A stretch of DNA of 56,002 bases, taken from contig JANQRC010000013.1 of assembly GCA_028284745.1 (NCBI GenBank), positions 1-56,002 of the forward strand, in the 5' to 3' direction. This document shows positions 44,326 to 53,297 of this stretch, piece by piece. Both the position numbers and the translations under genes were made by a program. The notes under the pieces were generated by a model that made no database searches, was not told the DNA's origin, and was given only the letters and a program-made list of their open reading frames with translations. The DNA is from Flavobacteriaceae bacterium (lineage in GTDB: Bacteria > Bacteroidota > Bacteroidia > Flavobacteriales > Flavobacteriaceae). Every line of letters begins with the position of its first letter. Within the stretch, counting starts at the first letter, position 1.

Positions 44326-47300
44326 ATGAAGAAGACTTTAGCCAACATTTTTTTCTCTACACGTTTGATGGCCGTTCTGTTCGTGGTCTTTGCGACAGCC
44401 ATGGTCATGGGCACATTTGTCGAAAGCTGGTATAGTACCGAGACCGCGCGGATCTGGATCTACAATGCATGGTGGTTCGAGGTCATTATGGGCTTCTTTG
44501 TGATTAATTTTGCAGGGAATATCTTCCGTTATCGCTTATGGCGAAGAGAAAAGTGGGCCGTATTGCTTTTGCACCTTTCCTTCATTTTTATCTTGCTTGG
44601 GGCATTCGTCACGCGCTACATCAGCTACGAAGGCATCATGCCCATTCGTGAAGGCGAGACCGAGCGTGTTTTCTTCTCGGATAAGACCTATCTAACCGCA
44701 TTCGTTGATGGGGACATCAATGGTACGCGCAAGCGCAAAAAGCTTGAAGCTGATGTTTTGGTCACTCCAGAAGGAAAGACCTCGACCCTGTGGTGGAATC
44801 AATTACCTTGGAAGAGCGATTTCAATGGACAACCTTTTACCATAGCGTATGTAGATTTTATCCAAGGTGCCCAAGAAGGTCTGGTCGAAGATGACGGCGG
44901 CAAGCATTATCTAGAGATCGTTGAGGCCAGTGGTGGACAACGGCACGAGCATTTTTTAGAGGATGGCCAAGTAGCTAGCATTCACAACATCCTCTTTGCC
45001 TTGAATAAGCCTACTCCCGGAGCGATCAATATCTCAGGAAAAGGGAATACATTCACCATTCAATCGCCGTTTGAAGGCAACTTCATGCGCATGGCCGACC
45101 AATTTCAGGGAAGGCAGGTCAAAGACAGTGTGCAACCCTTGATGCTACGTTCGCTATATGATATGGCCAATCTGCAGTTTGTCATTCCCACGCCCATGGT
45201 GAAAGGACGTTTTGATATCATTGAAAAGGAACAGAAGACCGAGAATGATGAGGACGCACTGATCCTAAGAGTCTCTACACAAGGTGAAAGCCAGATCGTT
45301 AAGTTGTTAGGTTCTAAAGGAAGGATAAAAGCTCCTAAAAGTATCGCATTAGGCGGGCTAGACTTCCACTTGAGCTATGGTTCCAAGCAATTAGAACTTC
45401 CCTTCAGTCTCACACTATACGACTTCATCGCGGAAAAGTATCCAGGTACTGAGCGCAATCCCACACCGAGTTATTCGGCCTTCAAGAGCAAAGTAAAAGT
45501 GAACGATACCGAGTCGTATGACTATGATATCTATATGAATCATGTGTTGGACCATGGTGGATATCGCTTTTTTCAAGCCAGTTTTGACCCTGATGAACTG
45601 GGTACACACCTTTCTGTCAATCATGATAGGCTAGGGGCCGGTCTTACCTATCTGGGCTATTTTTTACTCTATGCAGGTCTAATGGGCATCATGTTCTTTG
45701 GGAAGACCCGCTTCAAAGACCTTGGGCTAATGCTAAAGAAGGTAAAGGAGCAGAAAAGCACATTGACAGCTTCGATATTGATGCTCCTCTCTGTGGTGGT
45801 TCAAGCACAAACGGGCCATCAACATCAAGATGTTACTGTTGCCGATCAAACAAAACTAGACTCCATTTTGGTAGCCAATGCTGCTTCTAAAGCACATGCA
45901 GCCAAGTTTGGCAACTTGGTGATCCAAGATGTAGGTGGGCGTATGAAACCCACTAACACCTTTGCCTCCGAAATGCTTCGCAAGGTGAGCAAGCGCAATC
46001 AATATAAAGGCTTGAATCCTGATCAGGTATTGTTGTCGATGACCGAGAATCCCATTCCGTGGTATCATGCTCCATTGGTATATGTGAAGTGGCAGAACGA
46101 TAGCATCCGAAAGATCATTGGCGACCCTGATGCCGGAAGGCGCATCCCTTTGGCTCAATTCTTTACAGGCAAAGGCGAGTATAAGCTGGCCCCTTATTTA
46201 CGAGATGCCTACCAGGCTAAGGTGGCTAATTCGTTTCAAAAAGGGTTTATCGAGACCGATAGGAGGGTGAATATCCTTTACTCGGCATTGGGAGGCAGCA
46301 TCCTTCGCGTATTTCCAATTCCAGATGACCCCAACAATGCGTTCATATCGTATCCAGAGTTGAACGAGGCCAATTTGAAGGGAACCGACTCTTTGTATGC
46401 CAAGAATGTGCTGCCACTGTACATGGGCGCCTTGAAAGATGCCAAACAAACAGGCGATTACACAGAAGCTGATGAGCTGCTAGAGAGTCTAAAAGGTTTT
46501 CAGAAGCGATATGGGGGAGAAGTACTTCCTTCAGAAGAACAGATAAACGCTGAAGTAGTATACAACAAGCTGAACATTTTCAATACCCTGTACCGCTATT
46601 ATGCCCTATTCGGGGTACTGATGCTTATACTGCTGATCTCGCAGATCTTTAAAGACCGAAAGTGGAAACGTATAGGGGTCACAACATTCAAGATAGGGAT
46701 CATCCTGTTGTTTGTGGCACATCTTGCTGGATTGATAGCACGTTGGTACATCTCTGGCCATGCTCCTTGGAGTGATGCGTACGAGGCGATCGTCTACATG
46801 GCCTGGGCCACGATGGCACTGGCATTGGCCTTTGCTCGAAAATCTGACATCACAGTAGCGGGGAGTGCTTTTGTGACTGCATTATTGTTGTGGGTAGCTC
46901 ATGAAAACTGGACAGATCCGGCCATTGCAAATCTACAAGCTGTTTTGGACAGCTACTGGCTTATGATCCACGTAGCAGTGATCGTAGGGAGTTACGGGCC
47001 ATTTACTTTAGGAGCCATTTTAGGGGTGATCGTGATGCTATTGATCCTGTTGACCAACGAGAACAACCAAGAGCGCATGAAGCTCAATATCAAAGAACTA
47101 TCCATCATCAACGAATTGAGCCTTACGGCTGGTCTGGTGATGCTCACCATCGGGAACTTTTTAGGAGGGCAGTGGGCCAATGAGAGTTGGGGTCGCTATT
47201 GGGGCTGGGACCCTAAAGAGACTTGGGCGTTGATCAGCATCATTGTCTATGCTTTTGTGATACACATGCGACTGGTTCCCGGATTGCGAGGTCGCTTCGC

Positions 47301-47499
47301 CTTTAATTGGCTGTCTACCTTGGCGTTCATGTCGATCATCTTTACCTACTTTGGGGTAAATTTCATCCTCTCCGGATTGCACTCCTATGCGAGTGGCGAT
47401 GCGATCATCGGAGGGAAGTTCTTCGCGGTCTACACCATCATCTGGGTTGCAATTGGCGCATTGGTGTATCCGAAATATAGGCGGCATTATAAAAAATAG
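44326..47499 (+). CDS. ccsA: Fused ResB-ResC (CcsB-CcsA) cytochrome c biogenesis protein
   Basis: 1,057 residues from ATG 44326; a GTG two codons upstream is also in frame. The ResB half (about 1-480) has helices near 10-90 and a large periplasmic region with EGIMPIREGETERVFFSDKT. A second periplasmic part (about 490-750) follows. The CcsA half carries the haem-handling WWD-type segment WGRYWGWDPKETWAL (about 955-969) and flanking helices with His residues. It carries haem across the membrane and ligates it to apocytochrome c (system II). Fusion of the two halves is common in Bacteroidota. Confidence 0.94.
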   Translation: MKKTLANIFFSTRLMAVLFVVFATAMVMGTFVESWYSTETARIWIYNAWWFEVIMGFFVINFAGNIFRYRLWRREKWAVLLLHLSFIFILLGAFVTRYISYEGIMPIREGETERVFFSDKTYLTAFVDGDINGTRKRKKLEADVLVTPEGKTSTLWWNQLPWKSDFNGQPFTIAYVDFIQGAQEGLVEDDGGKHYLEIVEASGGQRHEHFLEDGQVASIHNILFALNKPTPGAINISGKGNTFTIQSPFEGNFMRMADQFQGRQVKDSVQPLMLRSLYDMANLQFVIPTPMVKGRFDIIEKEQKTENDEDALILRVSTQGESQIVKLLGSKGRIKAPKSIALGGLDFHLSYGSKQLELPFSLTLYDFIAEKYPGTERNPTPSYSAFKSKVKVNDTESYDYDIYMNHVLDHGGYRFFQASFDPDELGTHLSVNHDRLGAGLTYLGYFLLYAGLMGIMFFGKTRFKDLGLMLKKVKEQKSTLTASILMLLSVVVQAQTGHQHQDVTVADQTKLDSILVANAASKAHAAKFGNLVIQDVGGRMKPTNTFASEMLRKVSKRNQYKGLNPDQVLLSMTENPIPWYHAPLVYVKWQNDSIRKIIGDPDAGRRIPLAQFFTGKGEYKLAPYLRDAYQAKVANSFQKGFIETDRRVNILYSALGGSILRVFPIPDDPNNAFISYPELNEANLKGTDSLYAKNVLPLYMGALKDAKQTGDYTEADELLESLKGFQKRYGGEVLPSEEQINAEVVYNKLNIFNTLYRYYALFGVLMLILLISQIFKDRKWKRIGVTTFKIGIILLFVAHLAGLIARWYISGHAPWSDAYEAIVYMAWATMALALAFARKSDITVAGSAFVTALLLWVAHENWTDPAIANLQAVLDSYWLMIHVAVIVGSYGPFTLGAILGVIVMLLILLTNENNQERMKLNIKELSIINELSLTAGLVMLTIGNFLGGQWANESWGRYWGWDPKETWALISIIVYAFVIHMRLVPGLRGRFAFNWLSTLAFMSIIFTYFGVNFILSGLHSYASGDAIIGGKFFAVYTIIWVAIGALVYPKYRRHYKK

Positions 47500-47577
47500 G
47501 GATAATTAGGTGACTTGACCAGCACCCTACAATTTTCATTAGTTTTTAATTTAAAGATTCTAATTGGAGAGTTCTAT

Positions 47578-47667
47578 TTAGAAATACATCTGAGATTCTG
47601 TCAACAAAAGCATCTGATTCGTAATCAAGATCAGAATTATAAATACTATCAGAATTCGTTTTTTCAT
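47578..47667 (-). CDS. Possible 29-residue hydrophobic peptide coupled to the DoxX gene
   Basis: ATG at 47667 overlaps the DoxX-like gene's TGA (ATGA). The peptide begins MKKRILIVFIILILITNQ and ends after 29 residues. It looks like a signal peptide or a lone helix. A neighbouring frame of the same strand (47546-47666, no start codon) encodes an acidic, hydrophilic stretch (LDYESDAFVDRISDVFLN), so this may be a frameshifted remnant of a small secreted protein. Translation is unproven. Confidence 0.35.
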   Translation of the reverse strand: MKKRILIVFIILILITNQMLLLTESQMYF

Positions 47668-48371
47668 TTATTCTTTATGAACTCTTCCAAACAGTTTTCA
47701 AGTGATTCTCCTTCTTCATGAATGCATTCGCAAAATTCGACACACGATTTATTTCTTTCATCTTCACATTGAGTTCTGCAATCTGAAATCGTGTTTCTCG
47801 GTAGGATCTTGTAAAAGATTCTGGTATGGAATACCACAAAGGTCATTACCGCAAGAACTCCGGCAAAAAATTTAATTGGAAATTTCGCGGTCATTTCATC
47901 TTTTTTTGGAAGTTCTGCCTTAGAAGCCGAATGATCGAAAGGGAATATGTCCTTGAATTTGTGATAGTCCCAACATAGCAGGTATAGAACTGCACAAACC
48001 ATCAAAGGTGAGGTAATTTGAGAACCGTCAAACCTTACGGCAAGTGATAATATGCAAATGTTTAGGATTATTGGAAGGTAAATAAACGCTCCAATTGTTA
48101 CAGTTCTTGGGATAAGCAATAGAATTGCTGCCAAGACCTGCATTATTCCGACAAATGTGTAGTAATATCCGGTATGATAAAAAGCTTCCAAGAAACTTCC
48201 CATGGGGTGGTTTATCGCTAAGACTGTAAACCTTTCCCCAAGGACCTTTTGCATTCCCGAGGGGATGAACCCTGCTGCAAGTGCTATTCGGCAAAATATG
48301 GCAAAATATCCAAGCCATTTATTTCGTCTGGCTTGATCGTGCACTTTGTCGAGTCTTGCTGCTAACTTCAT
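47664..48371 (-). CDS. DoxX-like membrane protein with cysteine-rich tail
   Basis: 235 residues. The first 130 form the four-helix DoxX fold (RIALAAGFIPSGMQKVLGER, then MQVLAAILLLIPRT). A charged linker and a further helix (FFAGVLAVMTFVVFHTRIFY) lead to a tail of about 45 residues with six Cys: C-x3-C-x7-C-x3-C-x-C-x10-C. The tail would lie outside the membrane and could bind metal or form disulfides. DoxX proteins are linked with thiol-oxidation chemistry, which fits, but the tail is unusual. It is the first AT-rich gene of the accessory region and is convergent with ccsBA. Confidence 0.82.
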   Translation of the reverse strand: MKLAARLDKVHDQARRNKWLGYFAIFCRIALAAGFIPSGMQKVLGERFTVLAINHPMGSFLEAFYHTGYYYTFVGIMQVLAAILLLIPRTVTIGAFIYLPIILNICILSLAVRFDGSQITSPLMVCAVLYLLCWDYHKFKDIFPFDHSASKAELPKKDEMTAKFPIKFFAGVLAVMTFVVFHTRIFYKILPRNTISDCRTQCEDERNKSCVEFCECIHEEGESLENCLEEFIKNK

Positions 48372-48395
48372 TTGGGGTCTATTTTCTCATTCCAA

Positions 48396-48629
48396 TGTCT
48401 AGTCCTGAAATATGGCTACAGGTTAAAGATTGATTTACGCTGCTTTTAAATATACCATATTGGGTGTTTTATAATCTAAAGATAAGTGTGATCTTTGATA
48501 CTTGTTTAGTTTTCCGGTGGTAAGTTCGTCTAAAATCTTGAGTTTAAAAGATTCTGAATACCGTCTGATTACTTTGTCATTTTTATACATAATGTTTAAA
48601 ATTATGTAGCCTTTATTCAGGACGGGTCA
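48396..48629 (-). mobile_element. Internally deleted IS3-family element (234 bp)
   Basis: The ends are imperfect inverted repeats of 25 bases, 48396-48420 and 48605-48629, matching at 19 of 25 positions, with the shared cores GTCCTGAA and GGCTACA and TG/CA termini as in the IS3 family. Between them lies one short frame that joins the start of OrfA to the end of OrfB. No target duplication is visible: flanks are CAA on the left and TTT on the right. An intact copy elsewhere could mobilise it. Confidence 0.75.
48435..48590 (-). pseudogene. OrfA-OrfB fusion remnant of IS3-family transposase
   Basis: 51 codons. The first 30 residues (VIRRYSESFKLKILDELTTG) are the start of the helix-turn-helix OrfA protein. 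The last 21 (RSHLSLDYKTPNMVY) are the C-terminal end of the OrfB integrase-type transposase. The whole DDE catalytic core is missing. The junction is in frame, so a small DNA-binding peptide could still be made. Confidence 0.72.
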
Positions 48630-48632
48630 TTT

Positions 48633-49238
48633 TTGAAACGAATAATAACAATATTAATATTTTCAATTAGCATTAATATAGCTAATGCTCAATTCGATGA
48701 GAATAATGCGATTTATTCAACTGGTGAGCTGAATTTAGGTAATTATATAGGATTTGACATTAACTTGAATTATGTCTATAAAGAAAAATACTCGTTCAAG
48801 GTTGGATACACAGGGAATATACGAAAACCTAAATCACAACCCGAAAACTATACATCTGGTTTGACTGGAATATTACTTTTTGGGTTAGCCAATCCTTATG
48901 ACCAATTTGAAAGTTATCAAATCAGTTTTGGAAGAATATATAACCTTAATAAAAGTGGAACTATAAGAGCAAACTTATCACTTGGATTAGGGTATACAAC
49001 AATAAGAGAGCCAGAAAATTGGCAAATGATTGATGACGCTTTTTTGACTGAGAATTACACTTGGAATTATAAAAAGTATAATATAGCAAGTGTGATAATA
49101 AATCCTAAAATAGAATTTCCATTCACAAGGTTTTACGGATTGACAATTTCGCCTATGTTACAAATAAATAAAGACAGAACATACTTTGGAATTGGAATTG
49201 GACAAATGATTGGATTATTGAGAAAAAGAAAAAACTAA
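48633..49238 (+). CDS. Secreted or outer-membrane protein of unknown function, TTG start beside the IS
   Basis: 201 residues. The signal peptide is KRIITILIFSISINIANAQ. The mature part alternates hydrophobic and polar residues with many aromatic and Gly residues (SFKVGYTGNIR, RANLSLGLGYTTI, YFGIGIGQMIGL), as in a small beta-barrel. The start is TTG at 48633, three bases after the IS end at 48629, so insertion may have replaced the original start and promoter. The gene is AT-rich and followed at once by palindromic site A. I do not recognise a family. Confidence 0.65.
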   Translation: MKRIITILIFSISINIANAQFDENNAIYSTGELNLGNYIGFDINLNYVYKEKYSFKVGYTGNIRKPKSQPENYTSGLTGILLFGLANPYDQFESYQISFGRIYNLNKSGTIRANLSLGLGYTTIREPENWQMIDDAFLTENYTWNYKKYNIASVIINPKIEFPFTRFYGLTISPMLQINKDRTYFGIGIGQMIGLLRKRKN

Positions 49239-49240
49239 CC

Positions 49241-49450
49241 ACAACAATGGCTATATGCAATCGGTCGCTGTTTGTTCTGTTCCCGAAAACTCAAAAATCC
49301 ACGATCACGCCTCGCAAACGCCGGCTATCTGAAGGCCGATGACCAGCAATCAAACACCAAAACTCTGGCAACTATTGCCAATCATCGGCGTGATTTTTGA
49401 TTATCTTCACAAAAAAACAGACAACTGCACATAGCGCCGCGTTCTTGCCA
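49241..49450. repeat. Nested palindromic site A (attC-like cassette boundary)
   Basis: A 221-base non-coding gap filled by inverted repeats. Outer arms: ACAACAATGGCTATATGCAA (49241-49260) pairs imperfectly with 49424-49450. Inside: TCAAAAATC plus ATCACGCC (49291-49311) with GGCGTGATTTTTGA (49387-49400); GCCGATGA (49335-49342) with TCATCGGC (49382-49389); and TGGCAA/TTGCCA around CTA (49366-49380). The block can fold almost completely on one strand. Confidence 0.7.
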
Positions 49451-49459
49451 ATTAAAAAA

Positions 49460-51127
49460 TCAACCAATGCCAAAAGGACTAAAAACCCACCAAAGCAACA
49501 ACACCAATAAGACTAAAACAACCGACAAAATAACATCTAAAACCCACTGGAAAGGGGCAGCGCTTGTCTTTTTCTGAAAAGTTACCAATGCAAGCCTTTT
49601 GGCAGGTTGTGGCACACCCATTTTGCTGACTAACATTAAAACTGTTGAGCAAAAGAAAAATAGAAACAAGGCAAAATGCAAAAAATTGATGCTAAGAAAA
49701 TAAGCCAAAGCACCGTCAGCAGCAACAGCAATACTGCCATTATTACTCATAAACTCCATCACTAATCGGAAAACACCAATCGCAAAACCCGTCCACAATG
49801 CAACAATAGCCCCTCGGGCATTTATCCATTTAAAAAATAATCCCAATAAAAATACGGCCGCAATTGGTGGAGCAATATAAGCTTGTACACTTTGTAAATA
49901 ATGAAAAATACCGCCACCCATCAACGCATCCATAAAAGGTATCCACGCTAAACTCAGCACCACCAAAATGACAGTTGCCAATCGTCCAAACCGAACCAAA
50001 TCTTTTTCTGAAGCATTGGGCCGGAATTTTTGGTAAAAATCAATGGTCAATAAGGTGGAGCTCGAATTAAATGCCGAAGAAAGCGAACTCATCAGGGCAG
50101 CTAATAAACCCGCTATTGCCAAACCTTTTAAGCCGCTTGGAAGTATTTGGGTAATCAGGGCAGGCATTGCTTGGTCGGCATTTTCCAATGAAAAACTAAT
50201 CATGCCTTTTTGCAATAAAGCATAAGCAACAACGCCCGGAATGAAAAACAAAAAGACGGGTAATAACTTCAAAAATCCTGCAAATAAAGCCCCTTTTCGA
50301 GCATTGCTCACATCCTTTGCTGATAAAGCCCGCTGCACAATATATTGGTCAGTACACCAATACCAAACACCCAAAATCGGTGCGCCAAACAGCATACCCG
50401 TCCATGGATAGTTGCTGTCTTCCATTGGTCGCCAAAGATTAAAAAAGCGGTCAACGGTTGGGGCTCCTTCCGTTTGGGCTGCTAATGCAATGGTGTTTAA
50501 CATTTCATCCCAACCACCTAATTGATGCAGGCCAAAAATGGTGATAACGACTGTCCCTAACAACAGAATGAATGCTTGCACCATATCTGTATAAATAACG
50601 GCTTTCAATCCACCCAAAACCGTATAAAACCCTGTGACGATTACCGTTATGATTGCCCCCGTCCAAAATGGAATGCCCAATACTTCAAACACCAATGCCC
50701 CTGCAAAAATGATAAGCGAAATTTTTGTAACAATATATGCCAAAATGGATACGACAGATAAGTAATTGCGGCAAGCTGGGGAATACCTTTTTTCCAAAAA
50801 CTCGGGCATCGTATAAACGCCTGTTCGCAAATAAAATGGCACAAACACCCAGCCGAATAATATTAGCACCAACGAAGCCAACAACTCAAAATTCGCCATG
50901 GGCATTTCGCTCCTTGCGCCTGCTCCCGAAACGCCTAAAATAATTTCTGAACCAATATTGGAAGAAAACATGGATGCTCCGATGACCAACCAACCCTGGT
51001 TTTTTCCCGCCAAAAAATAATCTACCGATGAAAAAGTACTGCCCTTTTTTTCGGTAGATGCCCAACGAGCAATCCAAAGGATAATTCCAAAATAAAGACC
51101 AATAAAAAGTAAGTCTAAAAAATCCAT
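49460..51127 (-). CDS. Sodium:solute symporter, SGLT-like
   Basis: 555 residues with about 14 helices. The helix-1 sodium-site segment is WLVIGASMFSSNIGSEIILG and the helix-8 segment AGLLAALMSSLSSAFNSSST; TVLGGLKAVIYTDMVQAFIL is the SGLT family pattern. A sugar or polyol substrate is likely but not proven. It is unlike the symporter at 36 kb and carries no large insert. It ends at site A and is read from the same divergent region as the dioxygenase, 38 bases downstream of it. The AraC gene faces away on the other side. Confidence 0.9.
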   Translation of the reverse strand: MDFLDLLFIGLYFGIILWIARWASTEKKGSTFSSVDYFLAGKNQGWLVIGASMFSSNIGSEIILGVSGAGARSEMPMANFELLASLVLILFGWVFVPFYLRTGVYTMPEFLEKRYSPACRNYLSVVSILAYIVTKISLIIFAGALVFEVLGIPFWTGAIITVIVTGFYTVLGGLKAVIYTDMVQAFILLLGTVVITIFGLHQLGGWDEMLNTIALAAQTEGAPTVDRFFNLWRPMEDSNYPWTGMLFGAPILGVWYWCTDQYIVQRALSAKDVSNARKGALFAGFLKLLPVFLFFIPGVVAYALLQKGMISFSLENADQAMPALITQILPSGLKGLAIAGLLAALMSSLSSAFNSSSTLLTIDFYQKFRPNASEKDLVRFGRLATVILVVLSLAWIPFMDALMGGGIFHYLQSVQAYIAPPIAAVFLLGLFFKWINARGAIVALWTGFAIGVFRLVMEFMSNNGSIAVAADGALAYFLSINFLHFALFLFFFCSTVLMLVSKMGVPQPAKRLALVTFQKKTSAAPFQWVLDVILSVVLVLLVLLLWWVFSPFGIG

Positions 51128-51165
51128 GTCTTATCGTTTTCCACTTTTTTATAAAAAACGGCAAA

Positions 51166-52152
51166 TTACCATTTTTTTAATCCCAGTAATTTTTCACCCA
51201 AATCTGTCAATTCTGCTCTTTCATATTTCGTCTGTTCCCAATTCCGAGGGTCGCCAGGGAAAGCGTAACCTTCAGGCGCAATGCGGTTTTTCCACGAATT
51301 AATGCGCCATTCTTTCAAGGCTTCATTATCTTCTTGAGCAGGCATCATGGAGATGTATTGGGCAATTCTGACTTTATCACCAGAACGATTGGGGCGAATA
51401 CCATGCGGTTCTGAACTATTAAAAATCAGCAAATCACCTGCTTCCATTGGTACTTTTACCAATTTATCTTCCAAGCCAGTCATATCTGGTTGAAAACGAT
51501 TGCGGTCTTCCGGTTGGGTTAGTTTCCATGTGTCATAGTTCCTGAACAGCCACGGAATACATTGAAAACCGCCTATGTTTTCATCCGTTTGGTCAGCCAA
51601 AGCCAACACTCCCTGCACATTTTGTGGCTTTGTTTCGGGGTCATAATCCCAATGAATAAATCCTTTGTATTCATGCCCTTGGCGCATTGGAAAATTCAAA
51701 TTGGCTCGATCAATAGTTACCCATAATTTTTCTGTCCCCCAAATATCCACGAAAGCATCATAGACCCTTTGGTTTTGGCGATTGTTCCATAGGTGCTGAT
51801 TGTTATAAACTTCCACCATGCCTGTTCCGGCTAGTTCTTTCATCTTTATTTCTGCTCTTGCAGCCGTGTACCACGTTTCGGGATTGTTTGGGTCTTTTTC
51901 CTCAAATTCCCAAAGAAAGCCAGATGTTTTCAAAGCCTGTTCGCGAGGAACAGCTTGTTTGATGACCACATAGCCATTGTGTTGCCAGAATTTCCAATCC
52001 TCCATCGTCAATACCCTCAAGGAATCGGAGGTAGCCGATTGCCTTAATTTAACGGTACTGCTTTTAGCGGTGGAAGGGTTGCCAGGAATGTCCTTGTGTT
52101 GGTTGTCTGGTATCATGTTCGCTGCCATGGTTTGATTTTCCTTTTTCATCAT
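51166..52152 (-). CDS. Phytanoyl-CoA dioxygenase family protein
   Basis: 328 residues. The iron ligands are visible: His167 and Asp169 (FIHWDYD) and His250 (SSEPHGIRP), with Arg262 for 2-oxoglutarate. The first 45 residues are polar and probably disordered. Members hydroxylate small molecules with iron and 2-oxoglutarate. With the symporter and AraC regulator it suggests uptake and first oxidation of one compound, whose identity is unknown. Two ATG codons lie at 52152 and 52149. Confidence 0.88.
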   Translation of the reverse strand: MMKKENQTMAANMIPDNQHKDIPGNPSTAKSSTVKLRQSATSDSLRVLTMEDWKFWQHNGYVVIKQAVPREQALKTSGFLWEFEEKDPNNPETWYTAARAEIKMKELAGTGMVEVYNNQHLWNNRQNQRVYDAFVDIWGTEKLWVTIDRANLNFPMRQGHEYKGFIHWDYDPETKPQNVQGVLALADQTDENIGGFQCIPWLFRNYDTWKLTQPEDRNRFQPDMTGLEDKLVKVPMEAGDLLIFNSSEPHGIRPNRSGDKVRIAQYISMMPAQEDNEALKEWRINSWKNRIAPEGYAFPGDPRNWEQTKYERAELTDLGEKLLGLKKW

Positions 52153-52290
52153 TAATATCTTTTAGTTGTGAACGATGGTACAAAGATGGTGGGGTTTGGG
52201 GTTAAAAATTTTACGGTTTTTAATCAAAATTTGTACGATATTAATAATTTTGAGTTTTCAGGAATTTGGCATTCTTAATTTCGTCTTAAA

Positions 52291-53130
52291 ATGAAAGTTC
52301 AACTCGAAACTATTACCAGTCAAGCCAATCGCTCTTTCAGCATGATGTTCAACCCTCGTCTAAGCGATCTGTTCTTTTGGCATTTTCATCCTGAGTATGA
52401 ACTCGTGTATATAAAAGGGGCAACAGGTACTCGTCATGTGGGCGAACATATTTCAACTTATAAAGACAGCGCCTTGGTTTTGATTGGCTCGAATATCCCA
52501 CATTTGAATTTTGACTATGGTGTTCGTTCCGATTATCGAAAAGTGGTCGTCCACCTCAAAAAAGAATTTATAGAACTACATTTTTCCAATATGCCCGAAT
52601 TGATAGGAATTAAAAATTTGTTTGAAAAATCTAAAAGGGGGATAGCCTTTTCGGGAGAAACGAAAGAAGCTATTGGAGAAAAGTTATTTGATTTGGAAAA
52701 ATTAAACCCATTTCAACAATACCTTCAATTGATGGAAATCTTGCAAAAGCTTTCTGAAATAGAGGAAATAGATTTATTACACGAAAAACCTTATCTCAAC
52801 AAGTTCAATGATAAAGAGCAAGAGAGGTTGCGCAAGATTTATGCTTTTGTGGACAAAAATTACCACCGAAAAATTGAACTGGAAGAACTAGCCAAAATCT
52901 GTTTTATGACCAAAGAAGCCTTTTGCAACTACTTTAAAAAAATGACTACCTACACATTCATTGAATTTCTGAACCGATACCGTATCAGTCACTCTAAACG
53001 CTATTTAATGAAAGGATATAGTGTTAGTGATGCTTGTTATCAATCAGGTTTTGAAAGTTTGTCTTATTTTAATCGGATTTTTAAAAGGATTACAAATGAA
53101 AATCCGAGTAAATTTAGAAAGAGGTTTTGA
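52291..53130 (+). CDS. AraC family transcriptional regulator
   Basis: 279 residues. An N-terminal cupin-like sensor domain (about 15-110) has FHPEYELVYIKGATGTRHVG and GSNIPHLNFDYG. The C-terminal AraC DNA-binding domain (about 185-279) has two helix-turn-helix units, including LEELAKICFMTKEAFCNYFK and SVSDACYQSGFESLSYFNRI. It is divergent from the dioxygenase gene across 138 AT-rich bases and probably controls the dioxygenase and symporter in response to their substrate. Its stop is 13 bases before palindromic site C. Confidence 0.9.
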   Translation: MKVQLETITSQANRSFSMMFNPRLSDLFFWHFHPEYELVYIKGATGTRHVGEHISTYKDSALVLIGSNIPHLNFDYGVRSDYRKVVVHLKKEFIELHFSNMPELIGIKNLFEKSKRGIAFSGETKEAIGEKLFDLEKLNPFQQYLQLMEILQKLSEIEEIDLLHEKPYLNKFNDKEQERLRKIYAFVDKNYHRKIELEELAKICFMTKEAFCNYFKKMTTYTFIEFLNRYRISHSKRYLMKGYSVSDACYQSGFESLSYFNRIFKRITNENPSKFRKRF

Positions 53131-53142
53131 TAGAAAGAAAAC

Positions 53143-53272
53143 TGGCAAGAACAACGGCTATAATTCAGCGTGGCTGAAGAACTATAGATGAAATTAAAAA
53201 TAATAAATACGGTTGATTTCTATTGTGGAACGATTCTGCCGAATCATTCCACGCCGAAATCATAGCCGAGAC
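53143..53272. repeat. Palindromic site C, first unit (attC-like)
   Basis: The left arm, GGCAAGAACAACGGCTAT then AATTCAGCG (53144-53170), pairs with CGCCGAAATCATAGCCGAG (53252-53270). Inside sits a 12-bp hairpin with one mismatch, GTGGAACGATTC/GAATCATTCCAC (53225-53252). This is the first of three units in the 448-base gap after araC, which contains no gene that I can see. Confidence 0.7.
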
Positions 53273-53297
53273 CAATGATGCAGCATTCGCCTGCGGC
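53267..53297 (+). repeat. Direct repeat 1, copy in site C
   Basis: A 31-base block beginning CGAGACC and ending CTGCGGC that matches 55924-55954 at 30 of 31 positions. Confidence 0.85.
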
